This document shows positions 49,121 to 58,299 of a stretch of 64,000 nt of DNA, one piece after another. This DNA comes from an uncultured Bacteroidales bacterium (GTDB lineage Bacteria; Bacteroidota; Bacteroidia; Bacteroidales; WCHB1-69): NCBI GenBank assembly GCA_934699095.1, contig CAKUVI010000005.1, positions 124,001 to 188,000 of the forward strand, given 5' to 3'. Made by a program: the position numbers and the translations under genes. Positions within the stretch are counted from its first letter, which is position 1. Every line of letters starts with the position of its first letter. Under the pieces are notes generated by a model that was not told the DNA's origin, made no database searches, and worked only from the letters and a program-made list of their open reading frames with translations.

Positions 49121-52100
49121 TTAATTTTTTGCTTCAGCAGTCTTGGCTGATTTGTTTTTCTTGAGAGAAAGCAAGTCGAATGCCAATGGGTTGGAAACGA
49201 AGATACCGGAATAGGTACCGAATGCAATACCGAGGAACATGGCGAATACGAAGCCGCGGATTACTTCGCCACCGAAGATGAAGATCACGAGCAAGGTTAC
49301 CAATGTTGTGATTGCGGTATTGAAGTTACGTCCCAAGGTGCCGTTGATAGCTGCGTTGAAGTTGTCGTAGTTGGAGCGTTTCGGGTAGAGAGAAAGGTTC
49401 TCGCGAACACGGTCGAAGATAACGACAACGTTGTTGATAGAGTAACCGATAACGGTCAGGATAGCAGCTATGAAGTTCTGGTCGATCTCCATTGTGAACG
49501 GCATGATCTTGTAAAGGAGTGAGAACATACCGATTGTAAGGAACGAATCGTGGAACAGGGCGAATACGCCGGCCATACCGAATTGCCAGTTTCTGAAACG
49601 GATGGCAATGTAGATGAAGATCAAAACCAAAGATGCAAGCACTGCCCATATAGCATTTGTCAGCAATTCGCGTGCAACTGTAGGCTGGATCTTTGATGAA
49701 GACTGGATACCACGAACATCGTTGGTAAGGTGTGTAAAGTCGTATTCAGAGAGGTCTTTCTTGTCGTAGAAGCCTTTCAAAGCATTGTAGAGCTTGTGCT
49801 CACAGAGAGCGTCGTCCTTCACGTCGTTGCTTTCGATCTTGAAGTTGGTGACGATGCGCACTTGGTTGTTGCTGCCGAAAGTCTTAACTTCAGGAGAGCC
49901 GCCGAATTCTTTGATGACAGCTTCACGAACATCCTTGGTAACCACGTCTTTGTCGAAGCGTACAACGTAGCTGCGACCGCCGGTGAAATCAACACCAGGT
50001 TGAAGTTTCAAGGTGCAGAATGAGATAATGGAGATGAGCATGAGTGCACCGGAGATGCAGTAGCATATCTTTCTGATTTTAAGGAAGTCGAAGTGAGTGT
50101 TGGTGAAAGCATTGAGGGTGAGAGAGTTGCCAACGGTAAGGTCTTTGCCTTTCTTGAGGCGGATCTCGATAATCATTCTTGATACGAGGATAGCCGTGAA
50201 GAGAGAAGACAGGATACCGATGATAAGGGTGGTTGCGAAACCTTGTATAGGACCGGAACCGAATATGTAGAGAACGATAGCTGTGATCAAGGTGGTGATG
50301 TTACCGTCGAGGATGGCGGAATAGGAGTGTTTGAAACCTTCGTCAACAGCAACGCGGATGCCCTTGCCTGCGCGGAGCTCCTCGCGCACGCGTTCATATA
50401 TAATAACGTTGGCATCGACAGCCATACCCAAGGTGAGGACGATACCGGCGATACCAGGCAGTGTGAGAACTGCGCCCATAGATGCGAGCACACCTATGAT
50501 GAAGAACACGTTGAGGAAGAGGGCGAGGTCGGCGATGGCACCAGCACGGCTATAGTAGAATACCATATAGAGGATTACGAGGATGAATGCGCCCAAGAAT
50601 GAGAGCAAACCAGAGCGGATTGATTCCTTACCCAATGTAGGACCAACTATTTCAGATTGAACAATGTTGACACCTGCTTCAAGGTTGCCGGAGTTGAGGA
50701 CGGTAGCAAGGTCCTTGGCTTCTTCAATGCTGAAGTTACCGGAGATTTCCGAGTTGCCGTTAGGTATTTCAGAGCGAACGGTCGGGGCTGAGTAAACGAA
50801 CTGGTCAAGGACGATGGCGATGCAGGTGAGCTTTGAGCTGTTATTTGCAGCCTCGCGGGTTATCTTACGCCATTCGTCGGCAGCTTGGTCTTCCATAGAC
50901 ATGGTAACCACTACGCGGTTGTTTTGGTCAACATCCTGGCGGGCGGTGCGTACAACGCGGTTGCCGCCGATAGTCTCGGAGCTCAAGAGCGGTCCGAAAC
51001 GCTCGTTCTTTCTTTTGAGAGGATAGAGAGGATATGCGTTGCCGAATTCCTTCTCTGGAGAGCCCCAGTAGAAGACGATGTTAGGATCACCGAGGATCTT
51101 TTGGAGTTCAGGGAGGAGTTTGTCAACAACAGGCATGTCAGCCTCTTTGAAGTAGGCAACTGCTATTCCGCCGTTGACCATTGCTGAAGCATGGGCGAGG
51201 ATCGCGCCTTCGCCGATAGCTTCTTCCTCTTCGTCTTCATCCTCGTCATCGGCTGCTGCGTTTGCTGCCGCGAGGGTTGTGTCGGCGAGGGCTGCCTCAA
51301 GGGCGGTGTCCACAGGGGTTGCCGGATTCTCTTTCTTGTTCTTCAGTTGAAGTGCGAGCTGGGCATCAGCTTCGGCAAAGCGTTGTTGTATTGACTTGCC
51401 GCCAGCGAGTTCGTTGTAAACTTCCCAGAACTCGAGTTTCGCGGTGCTCTTCAAGAGGTCGGTGACACGCTCGGGCTCCTTGACGCCAGGAAGCTCGACA
51501 AGGATTCTGCCGCCCTGGAGCATCTGGAGGTTAGGCTGTGCCACGCCGAAACGATCGATACGTGTGCGCAAAATCTTGAATGTGCGGTCAACGATCTCGG
51601 CACTCTCCTTCTTGATGAATGATATTATTTGGTCGTCAGTAGCGTTTTTGATGCCGGAACGCTCACCAAAATATGTGCGCAAGTAGGCGTTGTTGAGTTT
51701 TAACGCTTTCTTCTCGGAATTGAAGTTCTTTACGAAAATGTCAACAAAATCGCCGTTCACTGTGTTTGCGAATTCGGTCTGCGCCTTCTCAAAAGCGTTT
51801 TTGAACAATTGGTCGTCGGTGTTGACAGCCAGACTCTTCACAGCGTCGGGCATGGAGATTTCCAATGTTACGTTCATACCACCCTTAAGGTCAAGACCCA
51901 AGTTCAACTCTTTGTATTTGCACTGTTTGTAAGTGTTTCCCAAATACACCACAGAATCGTTCATGTTGGTCAGATACTGGCGGGTACGAGCCTCTACTAA
52001 TGAGTCAACTAAGTGCTTCTCCAGCATTACGTCACCATTAGCTGCTTTTTTAACTTCGGCGATGGCTGTGGGATCATTGGCGAACTTTTCCGCTTTGTTT

Positions 52101-52195
52101 TCCACTCTCCATGTTGAAAATGAGAATGACAAACAGTAGATACAAACCAAGGCGATCAGAATTGTAAAGAATAAAATCAGTCCTTTGTTTTTCAT
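49121..52195 (-). CDS. secDF: Fused protein translocase subunit SecDF
   Basis: SecDF uses the ion gradient to pull proteins across the membrane after SecA. At 1024 residues it joins SecD and SecF in one chain. The SecD half has the first membrane helix, LGLDLKGGMNVTLE and the large periplasmic domain, with an acidic low-complexity insert (DDEDEDEEEE near residue 320). The SecD membrane block (GMAVDANVIIYERVREEL) follows. The SecF half has FTGGRSYVVRF and GYSINNVVVIFDRVREN. Fusion is usual in Bacteroidetes. Confidence 0.97.
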   Translation of the reverse strand: MKNKGLILFFTILIALVCIYCLSFSFSTWRVENKAEKFANDPTAIAEVKKAANGDVMLEKHLVDSLVEARTRQYLTNMNDSVVYLGNTYKQCKYKELNLGLDLKGGMNVTLEISMPDAVKSLAVNTDDQLFKNAFEKAQTEFANTVNGDFVDIFVKNFNSEKKALKLNNAYLRTYFGERSGIKNATDDQIISFIKKESAEIVDRTFKILRTRIDRFGVAQPNLQMLQGGRILVELPGVKEPERVTDLLKSTAKLEFWEVYNELAGGKSIQQRFAEADAQLALQLKNKKENPATPVDTALEAALADTTLAAANAAADDEDEDEEEEAIGEGAILAHASAMVNGGIAVAYFKEADMPVVDKLLPELQKILGDPNIVFYWGSPEKEFGNAYPLYPLKRKNERFGPLLSSETIGGNRVVRTARQDVDQNNRVVVTMSMEDQAADEWRKITREAANNSSKLTCIAIVLDQFVYSAPTVRSEIPNGNSEISGNFSIEEAKDLATVLNSGNLEAGVNIVQSEIVGPTLGKESIRSGLLSFLGAFILVILYMVFYYSRAGAIADLALFLNVFFIIGVLASMGAVLTLPGIAGIVLTLGMAVDANVIIYERVREELRAGKGIRVAVDEGFKHSYSAILDGNITTLITAIVLYIFGSGPIQGFATTLIIGILSSLFTAILVSRMIIEIRLKKGKDLTVGNSLTLNAFTNTHFDFLKIRKICYCISGALMLISIISFCTLKLQPGVDFTGGRSYVVRFDKDVVTKDVREAVIKEFGGSPEVKTFGSNNQVRIVTNFKIESNDVKDDALCEHKLYNALKGFYDKKDLSEYDFTHLTNDVRGIQSSSKIQPTVARELLTNAIWAVLASLVLIFIYIAIRFRNWQFGMAGVFALFHDSFLTIGMFSLLYKIMPFTMEIDQNFIAAILTVIGYSINNVVVIFDRVRENLSLYPKRSNYDNFNAAINGTLGRNFNTAITTLVTLLVIFIFGGEVIRGFVFAMFLGIAFGTYSGIFVSNPLAFDLLSLKKNKSAKTAEAKN

Positions 52196-52263
52196 CTTTC
52201 TTTCTATTAATGTTTTGATTTATAAATATTTATAATTTTTTTCGCATAAAAATTTCAAGGTTG

Positions 52264-52271
52264 CAAATATA
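52264..52271 (-). promoter_or_regulatory. -7 box of secDF
   Basis: The minus strand reads TATATTTG followed by CAACC, an exact consensus match 69 nt before the ATG. Confidence 0.65.
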
Positions 52272-52575
52272 CAAAAATTGTCGTATGTTTTTCATATTAT
52301 AATTTTTATGTAAAATAGCCCTCTACAAGTGTCTGATATTCTTGCCTATTCGTCTCGTCCAACACCACAATGCGAAAACAAATCGACATGACATTCCATG
52401 ATTTTCCAATTTTTTTCCGAATTATAATTTTCAATTTCCAATTTCCAATCCTTTTTTCACGTCTTAAAAGGCGATGACACCCCATGCTCAGCTCCCAATT
52501 CTCTTTTGTTTAAGGATGTTGACAACATTTTGAATAAAAAATATCTCGACTGTATGGATTTATTAAAAAAAAGTG
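52272..52575. other. AT-rich gene-free region between secDF and rplS
   Basis: No gene is supported here. A short run of CAATTTCC-type repeats lies near 52425-52450. The rest is featureless apart from the flanking promoters. Confidence 0.4.
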
Positions 52576-52583
52576 TATTTTTG
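52576..52583 (+). promoter_or_regulatory. -7 box of rplS
   Basis: TATTTTTG followed by CAGCC matches the consensus 43 nt before the rplS ATG. Confidence 0.7.
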
Positions 52584-52626
52584 CAGCCTTAAATTTTAGA
52601 AGTATAATAAGAAAAAAACGATAGAG

Positions 52627-52980
52627 ATGAAACACGAATTGATTCAGTACGTAGAAGATAATTTCATTACCACCCAGAAATTTCCGAAATTCAAGGCGGG
52701 TGATACTGTTAACGTTTCTTACAGAATCGTGGAAGGTTCAAAAGAACGTATCCAACAGTTCCAGGGTGTTGTTCTTCAAGTAAAAGGAAGCGGTGTGAAC
52801 AAGACTTTCACCGTTAGAAAAATTTCCGGTGGCATTGGCGTGGAGAGAGTCTTCCCGTTCACATCACCGATGATTGCAGACCTTAAGGTTGTTAAACGCG
52901 GCGTGGTTCGCAGAGCAAGAATTTACTATCTCCGCAATTTGACAGGTAAGAAAGCCCGTATCAAAGAACGTAGAGGGTAA
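52627..52980 (+). CDS. rplS: 50S ribosomal protein L19
   Basis: The 117-residue L19 has FKAGDTVNVSYRIVEGSKER, the QGVVL core and FTVRKISGGIGVERVFP. It ends KKARIKERRG. L19 lies at the subunit interface. It is transcribed alone, with its own promoter and terminator. Confidence 0.97.
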   Translation: MKHELIQYVEDNFITTQKFPKFKAGDTVNVSYRIVEGSKERIQQFQGVVLQVKGSGVNKTFTVRKISGGIGVERVFPFTSPMIADLKVVKRGVVRRARIYYLRNLTGKKARIKERRG

Positions 52981-53008
52981 TCATAATAAAAAGATTTTAA
53001 TGGTTAAT

Positions 53009-53041
53009 GAAAAAAGGATGGATTTTGTCCATCCTTTTTTT
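53009..53041 (+). terminator. Terminator after rplS
   Basis: AAAAAGGATGGA and TCCATCCTTTTT form a stem with the loop TTTTG and a following T tract. The next promoter starts within two bases of its end. Confidence 0.9.
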
Positions 53042-53042
53042 G

Positions 53043-53050
53043 TACCTTTG
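53043..53050 (+). promoter_or_regulatory. -7 box directly abutting the rplS terminator
   Basis: TACCTTTG followed by CAACC matches the consensus 21 nt before the methyltransferase ATG. Upstream promoter elements must lie inside the terminator, whose loop contains TTTG. Confidence 0.7.
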
Positions 53051-53071
53051 CAACCCGAAAAAATGTAAACT

Positions 53072-53839
53072 ATGGCCCTAAGAGATACAATGGAATCAAC
53101 TGGATCAAAGCTCTTTAAATACAGAGGTCAGATACCTGTGCTGATTTTTTTGTGCGCAATACCGATACTGTTTATATCCAATTCCGATCTATACTCCTCA
53201 CTTGGCAACAATAACACACCCGTCATTTGTGCCGCCGTCATTTCTTTGCTGCTTGTCATCGCAGGACTTGCACTACGTGCCTATACGGTATGCACCACCC
53301 CAAAGGGAACCTCAGGCAGAAACACCAAAGGGCAGGTTGCCAATGTGCTGAATACTAAAGGAATATATTCTGTGGTGAGACATCCGCTCTACTTGGCCAA
53401 CTATCTTATCTGGGCCGGATTGCTGATTTATACTCTCAATATCTTTGCCTTCCTGATAGTCTCTCTTGTGTATTGGATTTACTATGAGCGCATAATGATG
53501 GCTGAAGAGTCTTTCCTACGTCAAAAATTCGGCCAACAATTCGAAGACTGGTCGCTGAAAGTTCCGGCATTCATCCCGCATTTCTCCAATTTTGAGCCTG
53601 GAATGCTCCAGTTCTCTTTCAAGACATTTATCAGGCGCGAATATGCAACCCTCATGTCAACAATTGTGTCTTTCACTGTGATCGACTATCTGATTCAATA
53701 CTTGATTCAAAGACCGAACTTTTCCTTTACACCTCGCATATCGTTTTGGGTGACAGTTGTTTACACTTGCTTCGCGTTGATTGTCAAGATTATTAAACAT
53801 AAAACACATCTTCTTGATGCAGATTCAAGCAGAGATTAA
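53072..53839 (+). CDS. Isoprenylcysteine methyltransferase-like membrane protein
   Basis: The 255-residue protein has five or six membrane helices and the ICMT/PEMT motif YSVVRHPLYLANYL (about 101-114). EESFLRQKFGQQFEDW and a proline-rich VPAFIPHF segment follow. The family binds S-adenosylmethionine at the membrane, but bacterial members act on varied lipids or small molecules. The C-terminal quarter (FIRREYATLMSTIV) adds more helices than minimal family members have. The substrate is unknown. It is first in a run of closely spaced genes. Confidence 0.8.
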   Translation: MALRDTMESTGSKLFKYRGQIPVLIFLCAIPILFISNSDLYSSLGNNNTPVICAAVISLLLVIAGLALRAYTVCTTPKGTSGRNTKGQVANVLNTKGIYSVVRHPLYLANYLIWAGLLIYTLNIFAFLIVSLVYWIYYERIMMAEESFLRQKFGQQFEDWSLKVPAFIPHFSNFEPGMLQFSFKTFIRREYATLMSTIVSFTVIDYLIQYLIQRPNFSFTPRISFWVTVVYTCFALIVKIIKHKTHLLDADSSRD

Positions 53840-53862
53840 TCAAAACATAAATTTTTACTATT

Positions 53863-54273
53863 ATGGATATTACACACATCGAACATTTAGGTATCGCAGT
53901 GAAAAGTTTAGAAACAGCCATCCCTTATTATGAGAACATCCTCGGGATGAAGTGTTACAACATCGAAGAGGTCGCAGACCAAAAGGTCAAGACAGCTTTT
54001 TTCAAGGTAGGGCAGACTAAGATAGAGCTTTTGGAGCCAACTTCACCTGAAAGTACTATTGCAAAATTTATAGAGAACCGTGGCGAAGGCATCCACCACA
54101 TCGCATTTGCAGTGCCCGATACAAACGCTGCTCTCCGCGAACTTGAGTCCAAAGAGGTGCGCCTCATCGACAAGGCCGCACGTCCGGGAGCCGAGAACCT
54201 CATGATCGGATTTGCCCATCCAAAAGCAACTGGCGGCGTTCTTACTGAGTTCTGCTGCCCCAAAGGTGAATAA
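53863..54273 (+). CDS. mce: Methylmalonyl-CoA epimerase
   Basis: The 136-residue VOC-fold enzyme interconverts the R and S forms of methylmalonyl-CoA in the succinate-propionate route. It starts with IEHLGIAVKSLETAIPYYENILG. It carries the family stretches KIELLEPTSPES and GEGIHHIAFAVPD, with metal-binding histidines, and ends LTEFCCPK. The mutase and decarboxylase genes that often accompany it are not in the window. Confidence 0.92.
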   Translation: MDITHIEHLGIAVKSLETAIPYYENILGMKCYNIEEVADQKVKTAFFKVGQTKIELLEPTSPESTIAKFIENRGEGIHHIAFAVPDTNAALRELESKEVRLIDKAARPGAENLMIGFAHPKATGGVLTEFCCPKGE

Positions 54274-54288
54274 TCTTATATAGCTAAT

Positions 54289-55215
54289 ATGTTGAAAGAT
54301 AAGAATTTCTGGCGTATTCACCTTAAATGGGGAATCATCCTCGGATGTATGCTGATTGCCATGGAGGTGCTGAAGATGTTCGCCCGTAAGGTTGACTATC
54401 AGGCGAGCCAACTTCTTGATATCGCCATGATTATCGGCTTTATACTTGTGCTCTTCTATGGCGTTCGCGAGTTCAAGGATTACTATCCGCAAAGACTTTC
54501 GTTTGCAAAGGCTTTCCTCTCCACTGTGGTGATGTCTTTGATAGGCACTGTGGTGATATTTGGCTACGACAACCTCCACTATTCGGTGTTTGAGAAGGAT
54601 GGGTTGCAACAAAAATATAACGTTGCCCTTGAAAAATACAGACAAAACCTTGCAAAAGACACTATCACCGCCGAGGAGATGCGACTGTTCTGCGATTCAG
54701 CCAACAGTATCATCGACTCACAGAAGGAAATTCTACTGTCACAACTCGCGCCCGACGACTCTATAGCACCCGAGATCGAAAGCGGAATTCTTATCTTTCG
54801 GCAATATTATACCAACAAAATAATCTCTAAACCGGAAAACGACAAGGAAAATTACAAACTTGGAGAATTTTTGCCTTATGCACGCAGGGTTTTGATGGAA
54901 ACTCTCGTGAGCTACACCGAACAGAATCAGACTAAACCATCTACAAGCTCAATACAGACCATCATCCAAAACTCAAACAAGGCTATAGAAAATGTCAATC
55001 CTCTGGATATCAGGTTTCTAAACACCAAAAACAAGGTCCCGAGATATGACAAAAACGGACAATACGCCCTTGTGAGTGCATTTATTTATCTTCTTTACGG
55101 CATGTTTTTCGGGATTTTTGTGGCAATGTTCCACTATCGGTCGAAAAATCCTATCGAGCCGATCCCTGAAGACGAGTTAGTGGAAGAAGAACAGGAAAAT
55201 ATTGACGAACAATAA
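54289..55215 (+). CDS. DUF4199 membrane protein
   Basis: The 308-residue protein has membrane helices at about 12-30, 42-60, 75-95 and 262-285. A soluble loop of about 160 residues lies between the third and fourth. GVREFKDYYPQRLSFAKAF is the typical DUF4199 block. The function is not known. In Bacteroidetes it often sits directly before a GT2 glycosyltransferase, as here with a 10-nt gap. Confidence 0.82.
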   Translation: MLKDKNFWRIHLKWGIILGCMLIAMEVLKMFARKVDYQASQLLDIAMIIGFILVLFYGVREFKDYYPQRLSFAKAFLSTVVMSLIGTVVIFGYDNLHYSVFEKDGLQQKYNVALEKYRQNLAKDTITAEEMRLFCDSANSIIDSQKEILLSQLAPDDSIAPEIESGILIFRQYYTNKIISKPENDKENYKLGEFLPYARRVLMETLVSYTEQNQTKPSTSSIQTIIQNSNKAIENVNPLDIRFLNTKNKVPRYDKNGQYALVSAFIYLLYGMFFGIFVAMFHYRSKNPIEPIPEDELVEEEQENIDEQ

Positions 55216-55225
55216 TTTGCAAATT

Positions 55226-56182
55226 ATGGATATTTCAGTAATAGTACCATTGTTGAATGAGGCTGAATCACTGCCGGAACTCACATCCTGGATTGAAAGG
55301 GTTATGTCGGAACATGGCTTTTCATACGAGATTTTGATGGTTGACGATGGTTCCACCGACGGCTCTTGGAATGTGATTCAAGACTTGCACAAGTCAAATC
55401 CGGCGGTAAAGGGCATAAAATTCCGTCGGAACTACGGAAAATCAGCTGCCTTGAATACCGCTTTCGAAGCTTGTGAGGGTGACGTTGTGATTACCATGGA
55501 TGCCGATTTACAGGACAGCCCCGACGAGATTCCAGAACTCTACCGTATGATCAGAGAAGATGGTTATGACCTTGTGTCAGGATGGAAAAAGGTGCGCTAC
55601 GACTCCAAAATTGCAAAAAACATCCCTTCCAAGTTCTTCAATTGGACAACACGGAAAATGTCAGGCATAAAGCTGCACGATTTCAACTGTGGGCTCAAAG
55701 CTTACAAAAAGGATGTTGTGAAATCAATTGAGGTTTATAGCGAGATGCACCGATATATACCTGTGATTGCAAAATGGGCAGGATTCAGCAATATTGGTGA
55801 AAAAGTTGTGATACATCAGAAAAGAAAACACGGTGTGTCAAAATTCGGCTGGAACAGGTTTATTAACGGTTATTTGGACCTGTTGACTGTAAGTTTTATG
55901 TCGAAATTTGGCAAAAAGCCTATGCATTTCTTCGGCACCCTGGGAACACTATCTTTTCTTATCGGTATTGTGATAACAATTGTTCTCATTGCCCAGAAAT
56001 TCCACAATTTGGCCAATCATGTAGTCGGATTCAGACAGGTTACCGACCAACCGCTGTTTTATCTCGCACTGCTCGCCATGATTTTCGGTCTGATGCTTTT
56101 CTTAGCCGGATTTTTGGCGGAGTTGATAGCACGAAACGGCTCCGACAGAAACAAATATCTGATTTCTGACAGGATAAAATAG
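55226..56182 (+). CDS. GT2 glycosyltransferase, DPM1/ArnC-like
   Basis: The protein has 318 residues from the ATG at 55226 (MDISVIVPLLNEAE). A TTG 24 bases earlier is rejected because it overlaps the DUF4199 stop. The GT-A domain has VDDGSTDGSW and the metal-binding DADLQD. QKRKHGVSKFGWNRF precedes two C-terminal membrane helices (about 233-255 and 275-298). Relatives move a sugar from a nucleotide donor to a polyprenyl phosphate at the membrane. Confidence 0.88.
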   Translation: MDISVIVPLLNEAESLPELTSWIERVMSEHGFSYEILMVDDGSTDGSWNVIQDLHKSNPAVKGIKFRRNYGKSAALNTAFEACEGDVVITMDADLQDSPDEIPELYRMIREDGYDLVSGWKKVRYDSKIAKNIPSKFFNWTTRKMSGIKLHDFNCGLKAYKKDVVKSIEVYSEMHRYIPVIAKWAGFSNIGEKVVIHQKRKHGVSKFGWNRFINGYLDLLTVSFMSKFGKKPMHFFGTLGTLSFLIGIVITIVLIAQKFHNLANHVVGFRQVTDQPLFYLALLAMIFGLMLFLAGFLAELIARNGSDRNKYLISDRIK

Positions 56183-56203
56183 GTCGAAATACCCTTTTTT
56201 AAT

Positions 56204-56926
56204 ATGAAAGTTCTGAAATTTACCATCTTAGCGGTTTTTGTGACTATTTTTTTCATTGCGGAATCGCAGACTGTTCCTGACTGTGGTTCTGTCAGCGATG
56301 TGGATGGCAATGTTTACAGCACCATTGTGATAGGCGGTAAATGCTGGATGCGCGAAAATCTTCGCACAACGCATTATTCCGATGGCAAGAATGTTCTCCC
56401 CAATCCGCAAATTCCTAATGGCAATAATTCTGAAACTCTGCGTTTCGGACTTTTATATACTTGGTTTTCAGTGCTAAATGGATCAGAGCCCACAGAAGAG
56501 ACTGACGGCAGGGTGCAGGGCGTTTGTCCAGACGGATGGCATGTTCCGTCAAATTTCGAATGGATGAATTTGGAGGACGTTGTGGGTTATAAGGACTATC
56601 TGCGCTGCGGTGAAGATGTGAATAATGTTGCAAAGGCCCTTTGCGCAGAAGAGGAATGGCAGTCTGAGACAGACAACGCCGCCGAGTGTTCTGTCGCTCA
56701 GGATGTGAAAACCAACAATGCAACCGGATTTTCAGTGCTTCCTGCCGGAAACTTCTGGAATGGCCAGTATGCTGGCTTTGGCACTGAGGCTGGCTTCTGG
56801 ACCTGCTCAAACGGCAGTGAGGAGACATCACCGATACATTTTTTCTACAGTCAAAGTGCAAAGGTAGAGATTAATTGCACTCCTAAGGATGCCTTCTATT
56901 CCGTCAGATGTGTGAAAAATGATTAA
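56204..56926 (+). CDS. Secreted FISUMP-domain protein
   Basis: The 240-residue protein has a signal peptide ending near ESQT. One Fibrobacter-succinogenes-major-paralogous domain follows, with VIGGKCWMRENLRTTHYSDG, GLLYTWFSV, GVCPDGWHVPSNFEW and FWTCSNGSEE. These domains occur on exported and surface proteins of Bacteroidetes and Fibrobacter. Their role is unknown. Its end overlaps that of the T9SS Plug gene by 4 nt on the other strand. Confidence 0.82.
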   Translation: MKVLKFTILAVFVTIFFIAESQTVPDCGSVSDVDGNVYSTIVIGGKCWMRENLRTTHYSDGKNVLPNPQIPNGNNSETLRFGLLYTWFSVLNGSEPTEETDGRVQGVCPDGWHVPSNFEWMNLEDVVGYKDYLRCGEDVNNVAKALCAEEEWQSETDNAAECSVAQDVKTNNATGFSVLPAGNFWNGQYAGFGTEAGFWTCSNGSEETSPIHFFYSQSAKVEINCTPKDAFYSVRCVKND

Positions 56927-58200
56927 CGGCTCCCATTGATGGAACATCTGTGGCAGCCGATTAGTTTGTCGTAGGATGTTCCCTCTTCCCTGAAATATAC
57001 GTAGATTGTGTAAATATTGTTCGTTTGGTAGTGCGAGCCTTCTATGTATGTGGCATCTATTAAGTTAGATCCATAGGGCACAAGTACATATTGATAGTTG
57101 TAAGCACCCTGTTTCAACAGAATATCCGTCTCCCAAAATTGAAATTCTTTGTTGTATCGCAATTTGGCTTCATCTTTGATTTGCCAGTCGGTGAGTTCTC
57201 CAAAAACATAGACGTTGCCATCAGTGAAGTCGAAGTTACTCTTAAGAGTGAAGTGGGTAAATACGTAATCTTCTGAATTTCTGTTGTTTAAGTCTCTATT
57301 GTGGAAATATCTTGCCCCATTCATATTGCCGCGGCTCTCGTAAGGTGCAAATGGTCGCGCGTCGTCCTGAAGGACGTATGCGTGGTTATGCCTGTTTACG
57401 TAGGATATTCCAACGATGTGGTCGGCATTTGAACGGAGGGTGGTGAGGTCAAAAGTACGGAATTCGCTGCCGCCCTTGAACATGTTGCGGCCGTCGCGGT
57501 GATTGAACGACAGCTCCATCGGATTGCCCGAAAGATAGGTGAGCCCAACCTTTGCGTTGTCCCATCTGCCGTTCTGCTGGATTGTGGCGTGCAAGGTGAG
57601 CTGGGGATTCCTGATTTGATAACTCCCCGGATACACCACAAAATCAACCTCCTGGCTGGTGAATCTCTCGTTCACATCTGTTGCAGCATGTACTTCAGCT
57701 GAAATATTGGCCATCGTGGGTTCCAAAACCATGAATCGCTGGGTCAAAATAGGGTTGTCAGGAGTGTCATCATATACAAATAATATGTAATTGCCTGATT
57801 TTGAAAATGATATGTTGCTGTTTGGGAAAACTGCCTGATAGTGCATGTATGGCTCAATTGTGTTGAAAGAGTGCTCGTAGTCGGTGATTTCGTCCTCAGT
57901 GAAACCGTTGATGTATTCTATCTGGTTCAGTTCAGAGGGGCGCCAGTCATGAGTGCAGTGGATGAAGGTGTATTTCAAATAGCGAGGCTCCAAACTCAGG
58001 TCGTCGAAGTCCAAAATAAATGTGCAATCGCCAAGTATCCCCACCGGATTCAGCGTGTAGTCGCCTGTGTTTTTTAGGCTTACACTCTGTATATCATCCG
58101 AATAGGTTTTGTTAATTAGCTGAATATCAGTGTTTTCAAACTGCGCATAGAGCAAATTGCCGATGCATGTGAATGCCAATATTATCCAAAGATGTCTCAT
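56923..58200 (-). CDS. Type IX secretion system Plug-like protein (DUF5103)
   Basis: The 425-residue protein has a signal peptide ending near LLYAQ. It matches the DUF5103 family by its conserved blocks, including YTFIHCTHDWRPSELNQIEYINGF, FRTFDLTTLRSNADH and DGNVYVFGELTDW. From established work, this family includes the Plug that seals the SprA pore of the type IX secretion machine at its periplasmic side. A CHRC pair near the C-terminus is notable. No other T9SS component is in the window. Confidence 0.8.
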   Translation of the reverse strand: MRHLWIILAFTCIGNLLYAQFENTDIQLINKTYSDDIQSVSLKNTGDYTLNPVGILGDCTFILDFDDLSLEPRYLKYTFIHCTHDWRPSELNQIEYINGFTEDEITDYEHSFNTIEPYMHYQAVFPNSNISFSKSGNYILFVYDDTPDNPILTQRFMVLEPTMANISAEVHAATDVNERFTSQEVDFVVYPGSYQIRNPQLTLHATIQQNGRWDNAKVGLTYLSGNPMELSFNHRDGRNMFKGGSEFRTFDLTTLRSNADHIVGISYVNRHNHAYVLQDDARPFAPYESRGNMNGARYFHNRDLNNRNSEDYVFTHFTLKSNFDFTDGNVYVFGELTDWQIKDEAKLRYNKEFQFWETDILLKQGAYNYQYVLVPYGSNLIDATYIEGSHYQTNNIYTIYVYFREEGTSYDKLIGCHRCSINGSR

Positions 58201-58225
58201 GTTCTTGTCTTTCTGAAAAACTTTG

Positions 58226-58233
58226 CAAATATA
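58226..58233 (-). promoter_or_regulatory. -7 box of the Plug gene
   Basis: The minus strand reads TATATTTG followed by CAAAG, an exact match 26 nt before the ATG. Confidence 0.65.
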
Positions 58234-58271
58234 AATTTTTAATGATTTTAACGTATCATATCTAAAAATGC

Positions 58272-58279
58272 TAATTTTG
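58272..58279 (+). promoter_or_regulatory. -7 box of the DUF4476 gene
   Basis: TAATTTTG followed by CACG matches the consensus 21 nt before the ATG. Confidence 0.65.
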
Positions 58280-58299
58280 CACGTTTTATTGTTTTTGAT

